Part shown: positions 11,971-24,354 of the stretch, in pieces
Layout: each line of letters starts with the position of its first letter
Numbering within the stretch: the stretch's first letter is position 1
Assembly: GCA_028564705.1 (NCBI GenBank)
Contig: JAPXFQ010000121.1
Span: 1 to 64,000, forward strand
Reading direction: 5' to 3'
DNA from: Apricaphanius iberus
Taxonomy: Eukaryota; Chordata; Actinopteri; Cyprinodontiformes; Aphaniidae
Length of the DNA stretch: 64,000 nucleotides
Made by a program: the position numbers and the translations under genes
The notes under the pieces: model-generated
Told to the model about the DNA's origin: nothing
The model's input: the letters and a program-made list of their open reading frames with translations, nothing else
Database searches by the model: none

Positions 11971-14404
11971 TAACGTATTGTAATTAATTATGGGCAATAT
12001 AAAAAATACAAGGGAGAAATTATATACATTTAGCCAAAGGAAGACAGTATACCTTCCTATCGGTGTTACGCATTTTGATGATGTCATCAAGCTATGGTTA
12101 CATACTTCGGGTACGCAAGAAGGATAAATAATGATGTTTAGTGTTGTCTTTACTTTAGATGTTGAAAGCTTAAAATTTGCTGTTTTTCATTTAACGGAAG
12201 AAACCTGTTGAACTTGAAACTAATTTAATTAAAATATGTGCAGTTTTCTTGTTAGGCAATATTCAATCCATAAATAAGTAACCAGGAAAGCAGACAATTC
12301 TGAACTTGATTTTCATAACATTTAGCTTTTATATGATTCTAAATATCTTAATATTTATGTTGTGAGAATCTCTGTTACATCATTTTGGAAAAAGATTTGC
12401 ATATTAAAAATATAAATACATTTTCTTTCAATGTGATTCTAAACCTTTTTGAAGTTGTTCTTCTACTCCAATGTATCTGGAAAGTAATAATGGTTAATTT
12501 AGTTTTTTTGACAAAAAAAATAATATTTCACAATACACGTCAATACCATAGATCCTTTTTATTATATCGCAATATAGATTTGAGGCCTTACTGCCCAGCA
12601 GTAGTTGTAATCATCAAGCAGTAATGTGCAGGTTCACAAAAGCTAGTTTAATATTGCAGTCAACATATATAAAACTACATTTGCAAATGCACACTGTTTA
12701 TTTTTCACATCTTGGTTTATATTTTTGGATTAAAACTAAAGTTGCTAAATGTCGGTGGATGACCAAAACCAGCTGTATTTGCATTTCACTCTCTGCCGGT
12801 TTATTGTTTATCTGTTTACTTCTCTTCTAGTCTCTGTGCACATGTATATTGTATCCTAATATAGCTCAATTCCCTAAAAAGCTGCTGTCATTTACATGTT
12901 TCTGGAGTCAAAAAACTCAGTAGCAAGTAGCTTATCAGGACAATGTTTTAAATCACGATGCAAAAGGATTGTAATCATCGAAATGTTTACGTTTCTTTTT
13001 CAGTACCCTGTTTGTATGCCAAGATTTTGACAAGCTCAGCGGTTAGAGCATCCAGGATGCATCCCAGAAGATGATGGCAGATACAGGTCTGGCACTGAAG
13101 TCAAATAGAAAACTGAAACCGTTTGAATGAATCACTTAAATCAGAAGCAGCAACTTGACTCGAAGTGTAAATGTTCAAACTGATGTGTTTTTTTTCTTGT
13201 AAATTAAAACGTTAATAAACTTGTTTTTAAAATAACAAGAAAGTTTACAAATACTGCAATACATTCTTTAGTCTTAATGGGTTTTATAAGAATGTTTTTT
13301 TATAGTTTTAATCAATGTAATGGATGACCAATCTATATTTTTAGGTCAGAAAAATGTAGGACAAATTTTGTTTTAGGTCTACCTGATCCACATTTTTTTA
13401 AGGCCACAGTTTAAAGTAAATTAGTGCACTTTTACTTTTAACAATGGTAATAATGTCTGCATTGCCTCAGAGGCTGAGTATATACATTACAAATGGGCCT
13501 GGGGTTCGTAGAAATGACTGAATTCACGACTAATACACAGAACAGACAGTTCCTGGAGAGTGTGAAGTGTATGGACATGCTTATCCTCACACACACATGT
13601 GGACTGTGGTGGCGGGTTTCGCACCAGAGGACAGCTGAGCTCACTGGACTAATGAGGCCTTCATGTTCTCGGAGGACCAGAAAGACAAGCGGCTAATAGC
13701 CTCTCTTGCACATCTTTGCCAGTCTAACACTATCAGACAATCACTGAGACGCAAGCATGAGAGAGTCTAAAGAGCTGACAAAGAGCAGAGACAGAATAAC
13801 CCTGGAGACCTGAAGGGCTTAACTGCAACCCACCCAAAACCAGCCCCCCACCCACCCGGGAGCATGATGCTTTACAGGGGAAATGATGTATACATACTCA
13901 TACAAATGTTACGGATACAGTCCACTGTTTCTCTCAAACAAGTGATAAAGATTTTCACTTTTCCAACATGATTTGTCCATCAGAACGTTTGAGTTTTATG
14001 CTCCTGCATTGGCAAGAACCTGGTTATCATTTTCAAATTCCTCTTTTTTCATTGCAAAACAAAAGCCGTGATGCTCTGCGGTTCTTTGGTAACTAGAAAT
14101 ATTGATAGAACAAAAAGAGAGCAGGAGTGAAACCAGATGAATCAAAGAAATGTGTTCTGGAGGAGACAGAACACTAATGTCTCTTGGGTCACTGAGAGAA
14201 AATGGAAACTCAAGGCTGAAAATAAAAGGCAACAATACACATTCACCCCCTCTCCTGATTGCCAAGAAACTTTACAGTGAGTTAAAAGTCAGGTGTCAAC
14301 ACGGAACGCTGCACAGACTTTTTCAGGATGGGTGATGCTAGAAAAAAGAAAGTTAATTACAACCAATATAGGCATGCTTAACTTAATACAAGCTCCAGTA
14401 TAGA
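11971..14404. other. Intergenic or intronic DNA, no further exon found
   Basis: I searched the minus strand for exons that could precede the 11819-11956 exon and found none I can support. Open frames at 12385-12830, 13438-13696 and 13996-14265 lack domains and splice context. Confidence 0.45.
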
Positions 14405-15030
14405 ATATGTCAGGAAGTCATCGTGCCCAGCACAGGACTCATTCACCTAGCTCACATCACTCAGTCATCGATCCACTGATGCCTCCATCTCATGATCTGT
14501 GCTCTTCACACCAGTACTGATCTAACCAGCAATCATTCAGTCTGTCGAGACTACAGTTGTAGCCCTACAGCCCGATCCAGCTGGCTTTCGCTCCCACTCT
14601 CTGATCACCAAAGCAGAGGTAGTACAAAAAAAGGGGGTCGGCTCGCCCCGACAACGGGAATGGAAACACGTTAAACCAGGACTGAACCCACCCGTTCCAG
14701 ACCATGTTAACCCTAGTGAAAAGGAGCATAAAACGCTTTAGAATGGAGGAAGGTTCATCCTCCAGCAGAAAAGCCACTCTAAACATCCAACCTGAGCTAA
14801 AGTGTAGTGTTGTAGAATTATCCATTCAAAGCAAATGCTTGAATCAAATTGAGACTGTGTGGTAAGTCTTAACAGGTGATGTTCACAGAGGCCGAGATCG
14901 AGCACAGAAAACTCAGTCTTTAGAGGTGCAAACCTGGTGGACACATACAGAGACAGAATAACCTTAGACATACTCCAAAAGAGTTGCCGCTGAAATTGTG
15001 ACAAAAGATGGCTACAGAAAGCCATAAGTC
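14405..15030. repeat. Dispersed repeat, copy B of a local pair
   Basis: Same-orientation relative of 8045-8590. It carries about 115 extra bases after TCTAACCAGCAAT (about 14533-14660, including CGATCCAGCTGGCTTTCGCT) that copy A lacks. It also lacks the left MITE end present at 7914. Similarity to copy A continues to CAAAAGATGGCTACA near 15017. Confidence 0.75.
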
Positions 15031-16126
15031 ACGACGTACTTTAGAACGTTTACAAATACTTCAATAGATTCTTCAGTCTTAATGTTTTTTTTGCAAATGT
15101 TTGAAAATTCAACTGTTTTGAATTTGTGATCTAACAATCCTCAGCGAGAGACAACAATACCGGCCGGCCCACCCCCAAGGGAGGGTCTGTGGGGCTACAA
15201 TAACATGGAATTCAGACCAAACCACTGTGGTTCTACTTTACATAGATGAATGTTTACATGAGAAAAGGAAGGATTTAAAAGCATGATATATCTCCTTTAA
15301 AGTCTTTGAAGCAGACAGAAAATGTCCAGAACTACAGCAGTTATCCTGTGAGAAAAACTTGTTCTCTGGCTCCTCGTTTCTGTTTCATCAACAGCAGAAG
15401 AATAAAAGGCAACAACCTGAAAGAAACCAGAGGTGTAAAAACTAACATTCATACTTTCACTACGAGGAAGAAAAAGGTGTAAAAAGCTGCTGTGTAGCCT
15501 CACCGTGGACCCAAGTTGTTCTGCGTAGTAATGCCAATTCTGAATCAGTGATTTAGTTCTGTGTTGCGTAATGAGCCGTAGAGCCAAACGGAGCGGCTCT
15601 GAACTCCCGGTTCGGTCACAGTTACCTGCATGTCATCATGCTGCCAGCTGAGGCTGCAGCCAACCCAAACCTCGTCACCACCGCTGCAGCCGACTGCATC
15701 ATCAGCACCGGCCCACATCTGATCAGCGACAGCCTCGTAACATCCAATCACTTCACCTCATCCATCATCTCCTTGTTCTGACGCTGAAAAACACGAGTCA
15801 GGAGAACGGAAAGACAAACAAGGCCGCACCAGAACCAGAACCAGCTTCAAACCACCAGGGACCGTCTCCCCTGCCAAGAGTTTTGGGTTCAACCCAACTA
15901 CTCTGGCTGCTAATTACTCCTAAAGCTTGGTTGGAGCTATGTTTATGGCTCCAGACTGGCGCTGTTTGTGGTGTCATAAATCAGACTGGGAAAGCGGGTC
16001 CGAATCAGAACCGGCAGGAAAAAAGGAGGATTTAAAAACTGTAAACCTGACATGATGAGATAAAATGAGGCGTTGCACTGATTGCGCTACAATTACAGGT
16101 TTACGGCTGCAGTTTGTGATCCACAC
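15031..16126. other. Intergenic DNA, nothing firm
   Basis: A GC-richer patch on the minus strand (about 15620-15751) gives a 42-codon open stretch ending at CAG/GTAACT, which could be a donor, but it has no ATG, acceptor or known domain. I do not call it a gene. Confidence 0.45.
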
Positions 16127-16141
16127 AGCAGGGGGCGCTGC
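16127..16141 (+). promoter_or_regulatory. CTCF-like motif, forward
   Basis: AGCAGGGGGCGCTGC closely matches the core of the vertebrate CTCF consensus, and CCACA lies just upstream. It is about 4.5 kb 5' of the gdf5 start codon. Binding is inferred from motif only. Confidence 0.45.
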
Positions 16142-16279
16142 AAACATCTGCAGCAGGATCTTCTGGACCTCCAGATTGGGTCCTACCCATACTCAGAACC
16201 ATCATGCATCATTGATCCAGTAAGGACGAGGCTGGACGGCTGAGCTTCCTCACCAAGTCTGCATCGTTCGCACTTAGCA

Positions 16280-16440
16280 TTCGTGTTGGTCATCTTAAAT
16301 TAAAACAGTAATTATAGTTACAAATTACTTTTTACAAAAATTATTGAGTTAGTTACTCAGTTACCACACTGTAAAAGTAATTAGTTACTCAAAAAAGTAA
16401 CTAACATTATTTCTATGTTCTATAATATCTACAACTCAAT
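16280..16440. repeat. TAACT-rich transposon-derived repeat
   Basis: Blocks such as AGTTACTCAGTTACC, ACTGTAAAAGTAATTAGTTA and AAAAAGTAACTAAC are the sub-terminal sequence type of a common fish hAT family. Related sequence occurs at 57220-57355. Ends are not defined. Confidence 0.5.
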
Positions 16441-16819
16441 TTTTTTTAAAGTAAATGACAAAAACAAAAACACTATATACAGTATTTTAGAACAATTTAT
16501 GTTTGAAGCTCTATGCACAAATATAAAAATATGCAAAAAAGTAAATATTGGAATACATATTAATACAGTTTCATTAAAGTGCAAAACTAAGACAAATGTG
16601 AGTAAAAACAAAGGAAAACAATGAACAGATTAAGATGAAGTAAGTTGTTTTAAGATTGATTTGGTGTCACCTGATCACATGATTTAGAAGCTATTGAAGG
16701 AAAATCACATATTTTACTGTAACATATTAATAAGAAATGTTCAATCTTTTAATTTTTTTTATCGGTGTGTCATGTTCCTTGGGTGTCTAGAAACACTTTA
16801 TCAATATTTTGGGACTTAC

Positions 16820-17013
16820 AAACGTCTCCGAAGTGCTTCTTGATTCTGTTCCAGGCCGATTCGGACGTAACGTACATTTACAACCCCTGCAGGACTGTTA
16901 AAGAACAACTCCGTTTTTTTGTTTTGTTTTTTTCCAACGGTCCTGCTGCAGCATAATCGCGTTTTACGTCCAAATCGGCCCGGAAGAGAATCAAGAGGCA
17001 CTTCCGAGACATT
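16820..17013. repeat. Hairpin-forming inverted repeat, about 78-bp arms
   Basis: Arm 16820-16899 (AAACGTCTCCGAAGTGCTTC ... GGACTGTT) pairs with arm 16936-17013 (AACGGTCC ... CACTTCCGAGACATT), roughly 85 % by eye, around a T-rich loop of about 36 bases. Shared blocks include CTTGATTCT, GGCCGATT, GGACGTAA and CTGCAG. Probably a snapback MITE; it could transcribe into a long hairpin RNA. Confidence 0.75.
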
Positions 17014-17927
17014 CGCAAAAAAGGAAGATTAACAATTACTGAGTTTTAGGCAGATTAAACATTAATACAAGCAGGATGTTTCCTGCCCCGAACACTCCCG
17101 TTGTACGGATGTCCGCTGATGAAGGAAGTGGATATAAATACTGCTGAACGGGTCAGACTGGCTCCAAAATTCTCAGGGCGAGTAAGAAAACATAAAATTT
17201 GCTAAAAAATAAGGTCCAGGTTGAAAAAAACCCAAACAAGAATTCCCCTTTAATGTAAAAATAAAGTGTAAGCAGACTGGACCTGACTGTAATAATGAGT
17301 TTATTCCAGGAATTAGTCAATGACGTTTGGCTTGTTTTGAAGCAACAGGAAGCTGAACAGCAGGAGCTCCGCCCCCACTACAGTGTCCCGCATAAATACT
17401 AATATTTATCAAACATAATCTTTTGATTTCCAAGCTCCAACACGCACGTGTTAAATGGTTATAAGTGGCCAAATAAAAACAGCTGAAACTAAGAGAAACT
17501 CCAGGATTAAAAACCAAGGCTGATTAAACCATCAGACTAGCAATGCAATGTAACTCCGCCCACCTCACCTGTAGAACTGATGCAACTTCCTGTCAGCTGG
17601 TTGATTCTCAACCTTTTTAGAAACTGCAGAAACTGACCTTTGACCTGCATTGCGGCATGTATTATATAAGCTCTCAGTTATAATTTCCAGAACAAAAAAC
17701 AATAAATCTATAGTAGCTCCTTGGCATATTTAGGCGGTTTCCAGAAAAATGTAACAAAACTGTAAAGTGAAGGAATCGTAGTACTGAAACCATTATAGTC
17801 ATTTTTAGTTAACACTGGAAATAAAGTCATATTTATTATGTAAATACAAGATTTTTGAGTCACTGTGTAGCAAAGTTGTTAGTGCAGGTGCTTGGTGTGC
17901 AGAGGCACCCGTTTCAGATGTGATCAG

Positions 17928-18269
17928 CCCATTAAATGGCCGTTATTAGCGGTTATCACCCCATTGAATGCCGGCAGACTGTGCCCTCTCTACCTACTGA
18001 AACATACTTTTCCGTTTGGAGTTTAAAACCTCTTCAAATTAGGTTTAGGCATTTAAAAGAAAGTATATTTGTCCTTCTGTGACCGTAAGGTTAGGACATA
18101 AAACATAACCAGTAATGCTATGCGACTCTGACGAAGTATTTTTGACACGTGCAGACAGTTGGCTGTTATCAAAGATACGAATGGTAGATAACCTACTAGT
18201 AGGTAGATAGGGCACAGTCTGATGGCATTTAATGGGAGTGATAACCGCTAATAACGTTCCATTTAATGG
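17928..18269. repeat. Long inverted repeat, about 71-bp arms with a 200-bp centre
   Basis: Left arm 17928-17998 (CCCATTAAATGG ... CTCTACCTACT) pairs with right arm 18198-18269 (AGTAGGTAGATAGGG ... CCATTTAATGG) at about 90 %. Shared cores are CGTTATTAGCGGTTATCAC and CAGACTGTGCCCT. Weak similarity continues outward (TTCAGATGTGATCAG against the complement of the right flank). It looks like a MITE of unknown superfamily. Confidence 0.75.
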
Positions 18270-19899
18270 ATTGACAACATCCGAATCGGCTGACATATAT
18301 TCTTATATATCCCATTTCTATAAACTCAAAAAAATTGATTGGAAAACATTGCCTGTTTTTGCTTTTCTTTTTTTAAAGAAAGAATAAAGTATAAATATGA
18401 AAAAGGTTTTAAACATACCTTTTAGCTGACTAAACACGTTTTTTTTTTTAGTAATATCAAAGAAATGAGTCGTCTGTTTATTATTTAATATGTGTTGAAC
18501 TCTGAAGGGTTAAATGTGGCTGCAGTGGTGTAGTAGTGTGGTGCCTTCCAAATAGTTCTCATCTGTCTGAATGTGCAGGGAAAAAAACAGCTTGGTTCCT
18601 GAAAAGGTTACAGGAACTACAAAAAAAGGTTGTCTCTCTGCTGGGAACGCTTTGGGATTCCTCAGGAGCAGCTGGAGGATGGAGAGAGGGAAGTTTGGGT
18701 CTCTGCTAAGAGAACGATGAATCTAAGCATTCATATTTAATGAATCATATTTGTTCTGATGGAGCTCGTTTGTCAGATTTAATCTATAAGGACGTATTAA
18801 ACAAGCTTTATACTCCTTACTTAAGATGTATTTTGATGTTTTCATTAGCTGAAAATCATCAGAATTAACAGAATTAAATGTTAGAAAACATCTGCCTGGG
18901 AGGATTCATCCATAAACTGGATGTGCAATGGCAAGAATCTAGCAATAAGATATGTATCACAACACATAGGGGAGGATTAATAAATATAATATTGTCATTT
19001 TAAGATGAATTTAACTATTGAAAGTTTCACAGTGTCACTGTTTAACAGATTTTTTTTATGTATTTATCTTCCATCCAGGCAATGTACATTTTAAAATTAT
19101 CTTTAACATTTTGTAGACCAGAGTAAAATGATAAAAAAAACAAAAAAAGATAAATACCTCATTGGCTGTGTGCTTTAAATCTGTATTTTTCATCAGTCTT
19201 TTTTTACATTTAATTGCATCTGAACTGCGTTTTAAATAAGCTGTTTTTTTTACTGACTTAGCAGCTCAATGTTTGTTTTCAATTTTCAAAAAAATGATTT
19301 TTCATAAATCGTAATATTAAGCACATTAAGAAATAAAAAAGCAGTTATATAAACATTTTGTATCACCATTGACAATATTTAACACTTTTTTCTTGTTTAG
19401 AAAAAACTTTTCCCTCTTTCTTTGGGTAAATTGTAGATTTGTGGAAAATGTTTTAAGTATCGGTTTTATCTTGTTTATTAAATCATAGGAACTATTGTAT
19501 AGAATTGTTTGATTATTGATAAAGAAATACACTTAATTGAGCTGTAAACATGTTAGTGATGCTGAATAAATCTTAATCCAGAGAAATATCCTTGATTCTT
19601 CAAGTCTGTGATGAAGTTTGATCCGTGGAAAAGGATCCATCAACAGATTGTCAGATCATTTTAATGTGTATTACTATCTAAAATATCTGACATAAAACAT
19701 AAATTGTATTAGTTCCCTTTTCCGAAGGCTGATGTTTGTTTTCTGATTGGTTTAGGATTTTAATGCAGCTGCATTAGGGGCCCTTCAGGGGCCTCTCTCT
19801 ACGTGCACCGATGTTGCTCACATCCGTTAAAACAGTTCTCTTCAGTGACATAATGCACTTTCCTCCCTCCTGTTTGTGCGTTGGGTGGGGTGGGGTGCG
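18270..19899. other. AT-rich sequence upstream of gdf5
   Basis: No gene or mobile element recognised. The T-rich stretch 18300-19560 is followed by a more mixed region (19700-19890) containing GGGGCCCTTCAGGGGCC. The gdf5 promoter presumably lies somewhere between here and 20587, but I see no decisive TATA box or start site. Confidence 0.4.
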
Positions 19900-19924
19900 G
19901 TGTGTGTGTGTGTGTGTGTGTGTG
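19900..19924. repeat. (TG)n microsatellite followed by a G-run
   Basis: About 12 TG units, then GAGGGGGGGGGG, some 660 bp before the gdf5 start codon. It lies in the presumed promoter or 5' untranslated region and is likely length-variable. Confidence 0.85.
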
Positions 19925-20587
19925 AGGGGGGGGGGCCCTCACTTTGTGCCATTCCGTGTCTCAGTCTCGGTGACTCATTGGTGGGAAAGAGGGAGGAAGA
20001 TTTGGGCTGAAATATTGCTGTTAAAGTGGTCTGGACAGCATGACATCACGGGGAAATTAAAGCCGCTTTCTGGAATTCCGTTCCCAATTCCTGCGCTCAG
20101 ATTTGCTGGAGGATTTCTGGAGCACCTGCGTGTTGGTTGGTGTGTGTGTGTGTGAGTGTGAAATATTTACTCTGGACGGAGTTCAAACTTTTGGAGGAAA
20201 AGAGAAAAAACGGAGGCAGCGGCATTACGCCATTCTTGCCTCTCATGGAAGAAAAAAAAAAGTGTGATTTAAAGAAGTTTCCTCCAGAAATCCAGCAGAA
20301 CAGCTCGGTGGAGTTCAACTGGTCTCTGATCTGTTGCTGGCAGGATCTGCTCAGCAGGATGGTTTCTCCACATGACAGATGGGAGATCAAACTCTGCAGG
20401 ACTTTTATGGGATTTGTTTTACTTCCACGTTTTCTCTAATTTTTTTCGGTTTCTCATTGGAGAAGAAGTTTTTTCCTGAAGATGAAACCCGTCACAGGAC
20501 TGCGTTCTCCAAACAGTTAAACTAACCCTGAAGTGACTTTCTGCTTTATTACCATGCCGGTGTGCCAGCAGGAACCAGGGCTTTAGG

Positions 20588-21275
20588 ATGAACGTTGTGA
20601 CGCGTCTCTCTCTGCTGCTCAGCTGCTGGACTCTCATCTACCTGCATCCTGTCCGCGGCTCTCTCAGCCGGACCAGACCCACGGGACATAAACTCGGGGA
20701 GGCGGTGGAGCGCGCAGGAGGAGCCCGCCGTGGGTCCGGGTTTTCCTCACGACCCGCGGGGAGGCAGCCGGTCTCCGCTGCAGGGAGCTGGAAACCTGCG
20801 CCTCGGACCGAAACAGCCCCGATGAGGAGCAAAGAGCCCGCGGCAGGGAACCGTGAACATCATCATCATCAGCAGCAGCAGCTGCCGGGAGGAGTGCTGA
20901 ACTTAGGGCGCAAAGAGGCTTTGCGCTCCTGGCCTCCCGCCGCGGACGCGCACGTCAAACCGCACCATCCCGCAGTCGTTAACGCACACGCTGCCGCGGG
21001 TCTCGGAGCTGGAGACCCAGCGGGGAAACCTGCGGGGAAGGTCGCTGCCAGGGCGGGCGCAGCGGCTGCGGCGGCGCGCAGCGGCTTTCCTCCTGCGGCG
21101 CAAAGCGCCGCGACCAACAGGCGGCAGAGACTGAGCGACAAGCAGCCGCTGGTGACGCCGCACGACTACATGCTGTCTCTGTACTGGTCTCTGAGCAGCG
21201 GGGATGTGAACAGCAGCGCGCTGCATGAGGCCGGCCTGGCCAACACCATCACCAGCTTCGTGGACAGAGGAACCG
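20588..21275 (+). CDS. gdf5: gdf5 exon 1: signal peptide and N-terminal propeptide
   Basis: It encodes residues 1-229 plus one base of codon 230 of a secreted BMP-family ligand that in vertebrates patterns joints and cartilage. The ATG at 20588 starts a hydrophobic signal peptide (residues 1 to about 25, [18 protein letters not shown]). A basic, low-complexity propeptide follows, with His4-Gln4 at 91-98 and Ala6 at 158-163. The conserved segment [10 protein letters not shown] (190-199) and [11 protein letters not shown] match the start of the structured TGF-beta propeptide in GDF5. A potential N-glycan site is at N208. The exon ends at a strong donor (ACCG/GTAAGA) in phase 1, and reading past it meets no further homology. 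The exon is GC- and CpG-rich, unlike its surroundings. No in-frame upstream extension is supported. Confidence 0.93.
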
Positions 21276-21590
21276 GTAAGAGCTGCTTTAACCCCGATAA
21301 ATCTGGACTCAAACAAACAAATCTAACAGATAAAAACAGTAATTAAGCGGTTTATTTTTGAGGCCACAAAAAATCATAGAGTCCTGAGACCTAAAAACAT
21401 CTGGGCTCGTCTCTTCCACCGAGTTCAGAACCACTGATCTGATCCGATCCGCAGGTTTTCGGGCCTAAAACATGAAGCCGAAACAGCACAATGATAGATG
21501 AGCTTTAGAGCTGGAGAAGAACGGGATGAGACGGGGTCTGGGGCAGCAAGAGGAGGACGAGCGCGTGGAAAGGTGTGGAGTGAGCGGGGT

Positions 21591-21610
21591 CCACCAGAGG
21601 GGGGCGTTAC
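21591..21610 (+). promoter_or_regulatory. CTCF-like motif in intron, forward
   Basis: CCACCAGAGGGGGGCGTTAC resembles the CTCF consensus with one extra base in the core. It is weaker than the site at 16127 and lies 316 bp after exon 1. Confidence 0.3.
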
Positions 21611-21642
21611 TGAGTGCCAGCGGGGGTTTTAACAATCTACAA

Positions 21643-22123
21643 CAGAGATGTCCGAACTTTTTGCTACAAGGGCCAAAATCATCAAGTCGAAAGTGCCCAG
21701 ATAAACAAGATTATTTTTATGTAAAAAATTAGTGTTTTTTGTAATCTGGTTAACAATAAATCAAACAGGTAATGTTTTAATGAAACAAAGTAGGAATTCT
21801 TGTAGAAAAGATTTTTTTTTAAAGGATTGTAGATTCAAAAGAGGGATTTTAAGGGCTTGTTTGGTCGTTTCCAGGTCTGTTTTTGCATTAGTTGTTTATG
21901 CAATGGAATCACAAAGAAATTAAAATATATGATTATTAAAAGATGAATAATTACTTTTCGTGCCATGGATAATTTTCTAATCCTTTTAATTTGTCAACAA
22001 GATTACGTCCTCATAGAAGAAAGTCTCCACCAGTCATTTGTCTTGTGGTGCAGAAAGAACGGATCTTAAATGGTGGTTAATCAGTCCAGGGGCCGTAAAT
22101 GGTTCCCGGGCCGCACATCCCTG
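21643..22123. mobile_element. hAT MITE with 8-bp target duplication
   Basis: The ends are CAGAGATGTCCGAACTTTTT and GGGCCGCACATCCCTG, the familiar 'CAGGGGTGTCC ... GGGCCGC ... CCCTG' fish hAT type. It is flanked by ATCTACAA (21635-21642) and ATCTACAG (22124-22131), seven of eight bases identical. 481 bp, non-coding, inserted only about 370 bp downstream of the exon 1 donor. Confidence 0.85.
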
Positions 22124-22491
22124 ATCTACAGGCAGAAAGATAGTCCCCCATGTATAAAAAGAACAAGAATATAGAGCAACCTATACCTTAGGTCACTGAA
22201 GGAAGTATCACTGTGAATTATAGCGGTGCAGCACGTAACAGGTACAAAATCAGTGCAAAAGGGTCACAGAGATCAGTCTGATGCAGAGGTTGTGCTGAGA
22301 GTTGTTCTTATTCATTTTGAAAGAAATCTCGTCATAATCTACATTGACGTTGATAACAATGACATATTCAGTAGCGTTCTATTTTCCTTCATTCTAACTG
22401 ATATTCAGTCCGAACAAAGAGAACAGAGAATCCACATCGTGCTGTCCCACATCGAGCAGATTAATAGGCCACATGTGTGAATTCTGAACAT

Positions 22492-23086
22492 TTCACCTGC
22501 TGTGGCCTGAACTCGCTGCGTGTTGGAGGCGGATTCTGTTGCCACACTGGGGAACAGAATTACGAGCGCCACTTCAGCCAGAGTTTTGAAATCAGCAAAA
22601 GTTTAGTAAAATATGGGGTCGAGTTAAATTAATATTTTCTATATTTGACAATATAAAAAAAAAATCTGATTAGTACTATTCACCTGGTGCAGAAACAGAC
22701 ATTTTAAACTTTAAGCATTGAGTAGAGGCACCTAAAAAATGGTAAAAATAATAAACATCCCCAATTAGAGCATCTGGGCCTCATCTCCAATGATTCTCAA
22801 TGCAACTTGCTAACCTGGAGCTGACAGAGCGTTGAAGAGTCACTGAGGCTTTGGGGCACGTCTGTGAGCGGTTGGACCGGACACAGGCTGGTGCAGCGGA
22901 ATCACCGGAGCATTAGGAGCGCAAGCTGCGAGGGATTCAGCTTCCAGAACAACATCTGAACCCCCCCCATCAAAAGTCTTCTGTTTGAGGCAAAAAAGGC
23001 TGTTTGATTACAGACAAATGAACGATCATCCCAGTTCCATGCTGAGCAGGAGGAACATGTAAGACGTTCAGGCCACAGCAGGTGAA
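22492..23086. mobile_element. Element bounded by perfect 21-bp inverted repeats
   Basis: Positions 22492-22512 (TTCACCTGCTGTGGCC ...) and 23066-23086 are exact reverse complements over 21 bases. Inward and outward sequences do not pair and no target duplication is obvious. The 595-bp interior is non-coding and matches nothing I recognise. It is probably a short-TIR DNA element. Confidence 0.6.
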
Positions 23087-24354
23087 CTATTGCTATTTTA
23101 ATTTCTATTCTTTAATTTCATTTACGGTGTGTAGTTCTCTCTTCAGCTTTTTCAGAGTAAATGTCATTTAAAATGTATAAAAATAGGTAGCCTACAACAA
23201 AAAAAAATCAACAGTAAATATAGATTGTGATCAGATTCTTTTTGACCCAGTCGGTCAAAAATTATGATAAACAAAAATGTCTATCATGCTTTTTATGCAA
23301 GTGCTTTCCCCCCAATGGACTAATGAATCAACTTAAAACCATCACCTCATCAGTTCATCAGTACAGAGTGAATAAGGAGTAGTAGAAAAAAACTTTTATA
23401 TAAACTACTTTTATGACGACGCTCCAATAATCTTCTTTAGGACCATCATCCAACTTCTGCAGAAGGTACCGCCTGTTCATGTCAAAGCCTGATGGCGGTA
23501 GGAGAATTTCCGCTTACGCGCAGGATATTTCTAGCACGAACGTCGTCCTTTAGCTTCTGTCTCGCCATTTTTCTCAACAGTTTACATGTGCAAAATGGCT
23601 TCAATCCAATCATAGTTTGGATTAGAATTTGAATATGTACCCTGAAAAAAGAATTATACGATTATGACGAGCGTTTACTTCTGGTACCAGTTTGATTAGA
23701 ATAAATCATTTTGACACGTACAGAACAGCGCGGAACCCTCCAACATACCGGAAACAACTGTAGACGAAGATACAGACTTCCGTTGCAAATGAACATGGCT
23801 GCGCACGTGTACATTTTCTAGAGCATGCTTTCATTTTTTCTGGTCATGGTTTTATGTCTGCAACCCTTCATTGTTATGTACACAATAAAATTATAAAGTG
23901 AATTCCTTTTTTTTTTTTAAGTCAACATATTGCACGTCGACTCATGATGCAACAGACATGCGTATAAATGACCCACATTCAGAATAAGGGCTTACATGCA
24001 CAACGATCAGATTCACTATCGGCATAACCCCCCCCCCCCCTTTTTTTTGATCGGAATAAAATATTGATCCAAATGAGGATGATCAGGTTGGAGTAATCTG
24101 AACGCCGTGTTTTCATTAAGCATTTTTATTCCCATCAGGCTTTTAATGTGACTACTTCTGTCTATGGTAACATAACCAATGACTCCAGGTTTTTTCTATC
24201 TGTTCCAAAAATCACGAGTATTTGCTTCTTTTGAGTATTGATTTTTTTGTCCAAATTTCAATAGAAATGAATTTATTTGATTTCTTTTTGCTTGCAAAAA
24301 TTCAACTCTGCACCCCTACTTCCCATGGCCTTTAAAACGGCTAACAACAATCAG

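Noticed and set aside
15545..15751. Possible first exon on the minus strand ending CAG/GTAACT
   Set aside because: The frame has no ATG, its upstream extension hits stops, and no known peptide is seen. It was considered as a partner for the 11819-11956 exon but phase and homology cannot be shown.
20903..21316. 137-codon and 90-codon antisense open frames over gdf5 exon 1
   Set aside because: GC-rich shadow frames of the propeptide; low complexity and no homology.
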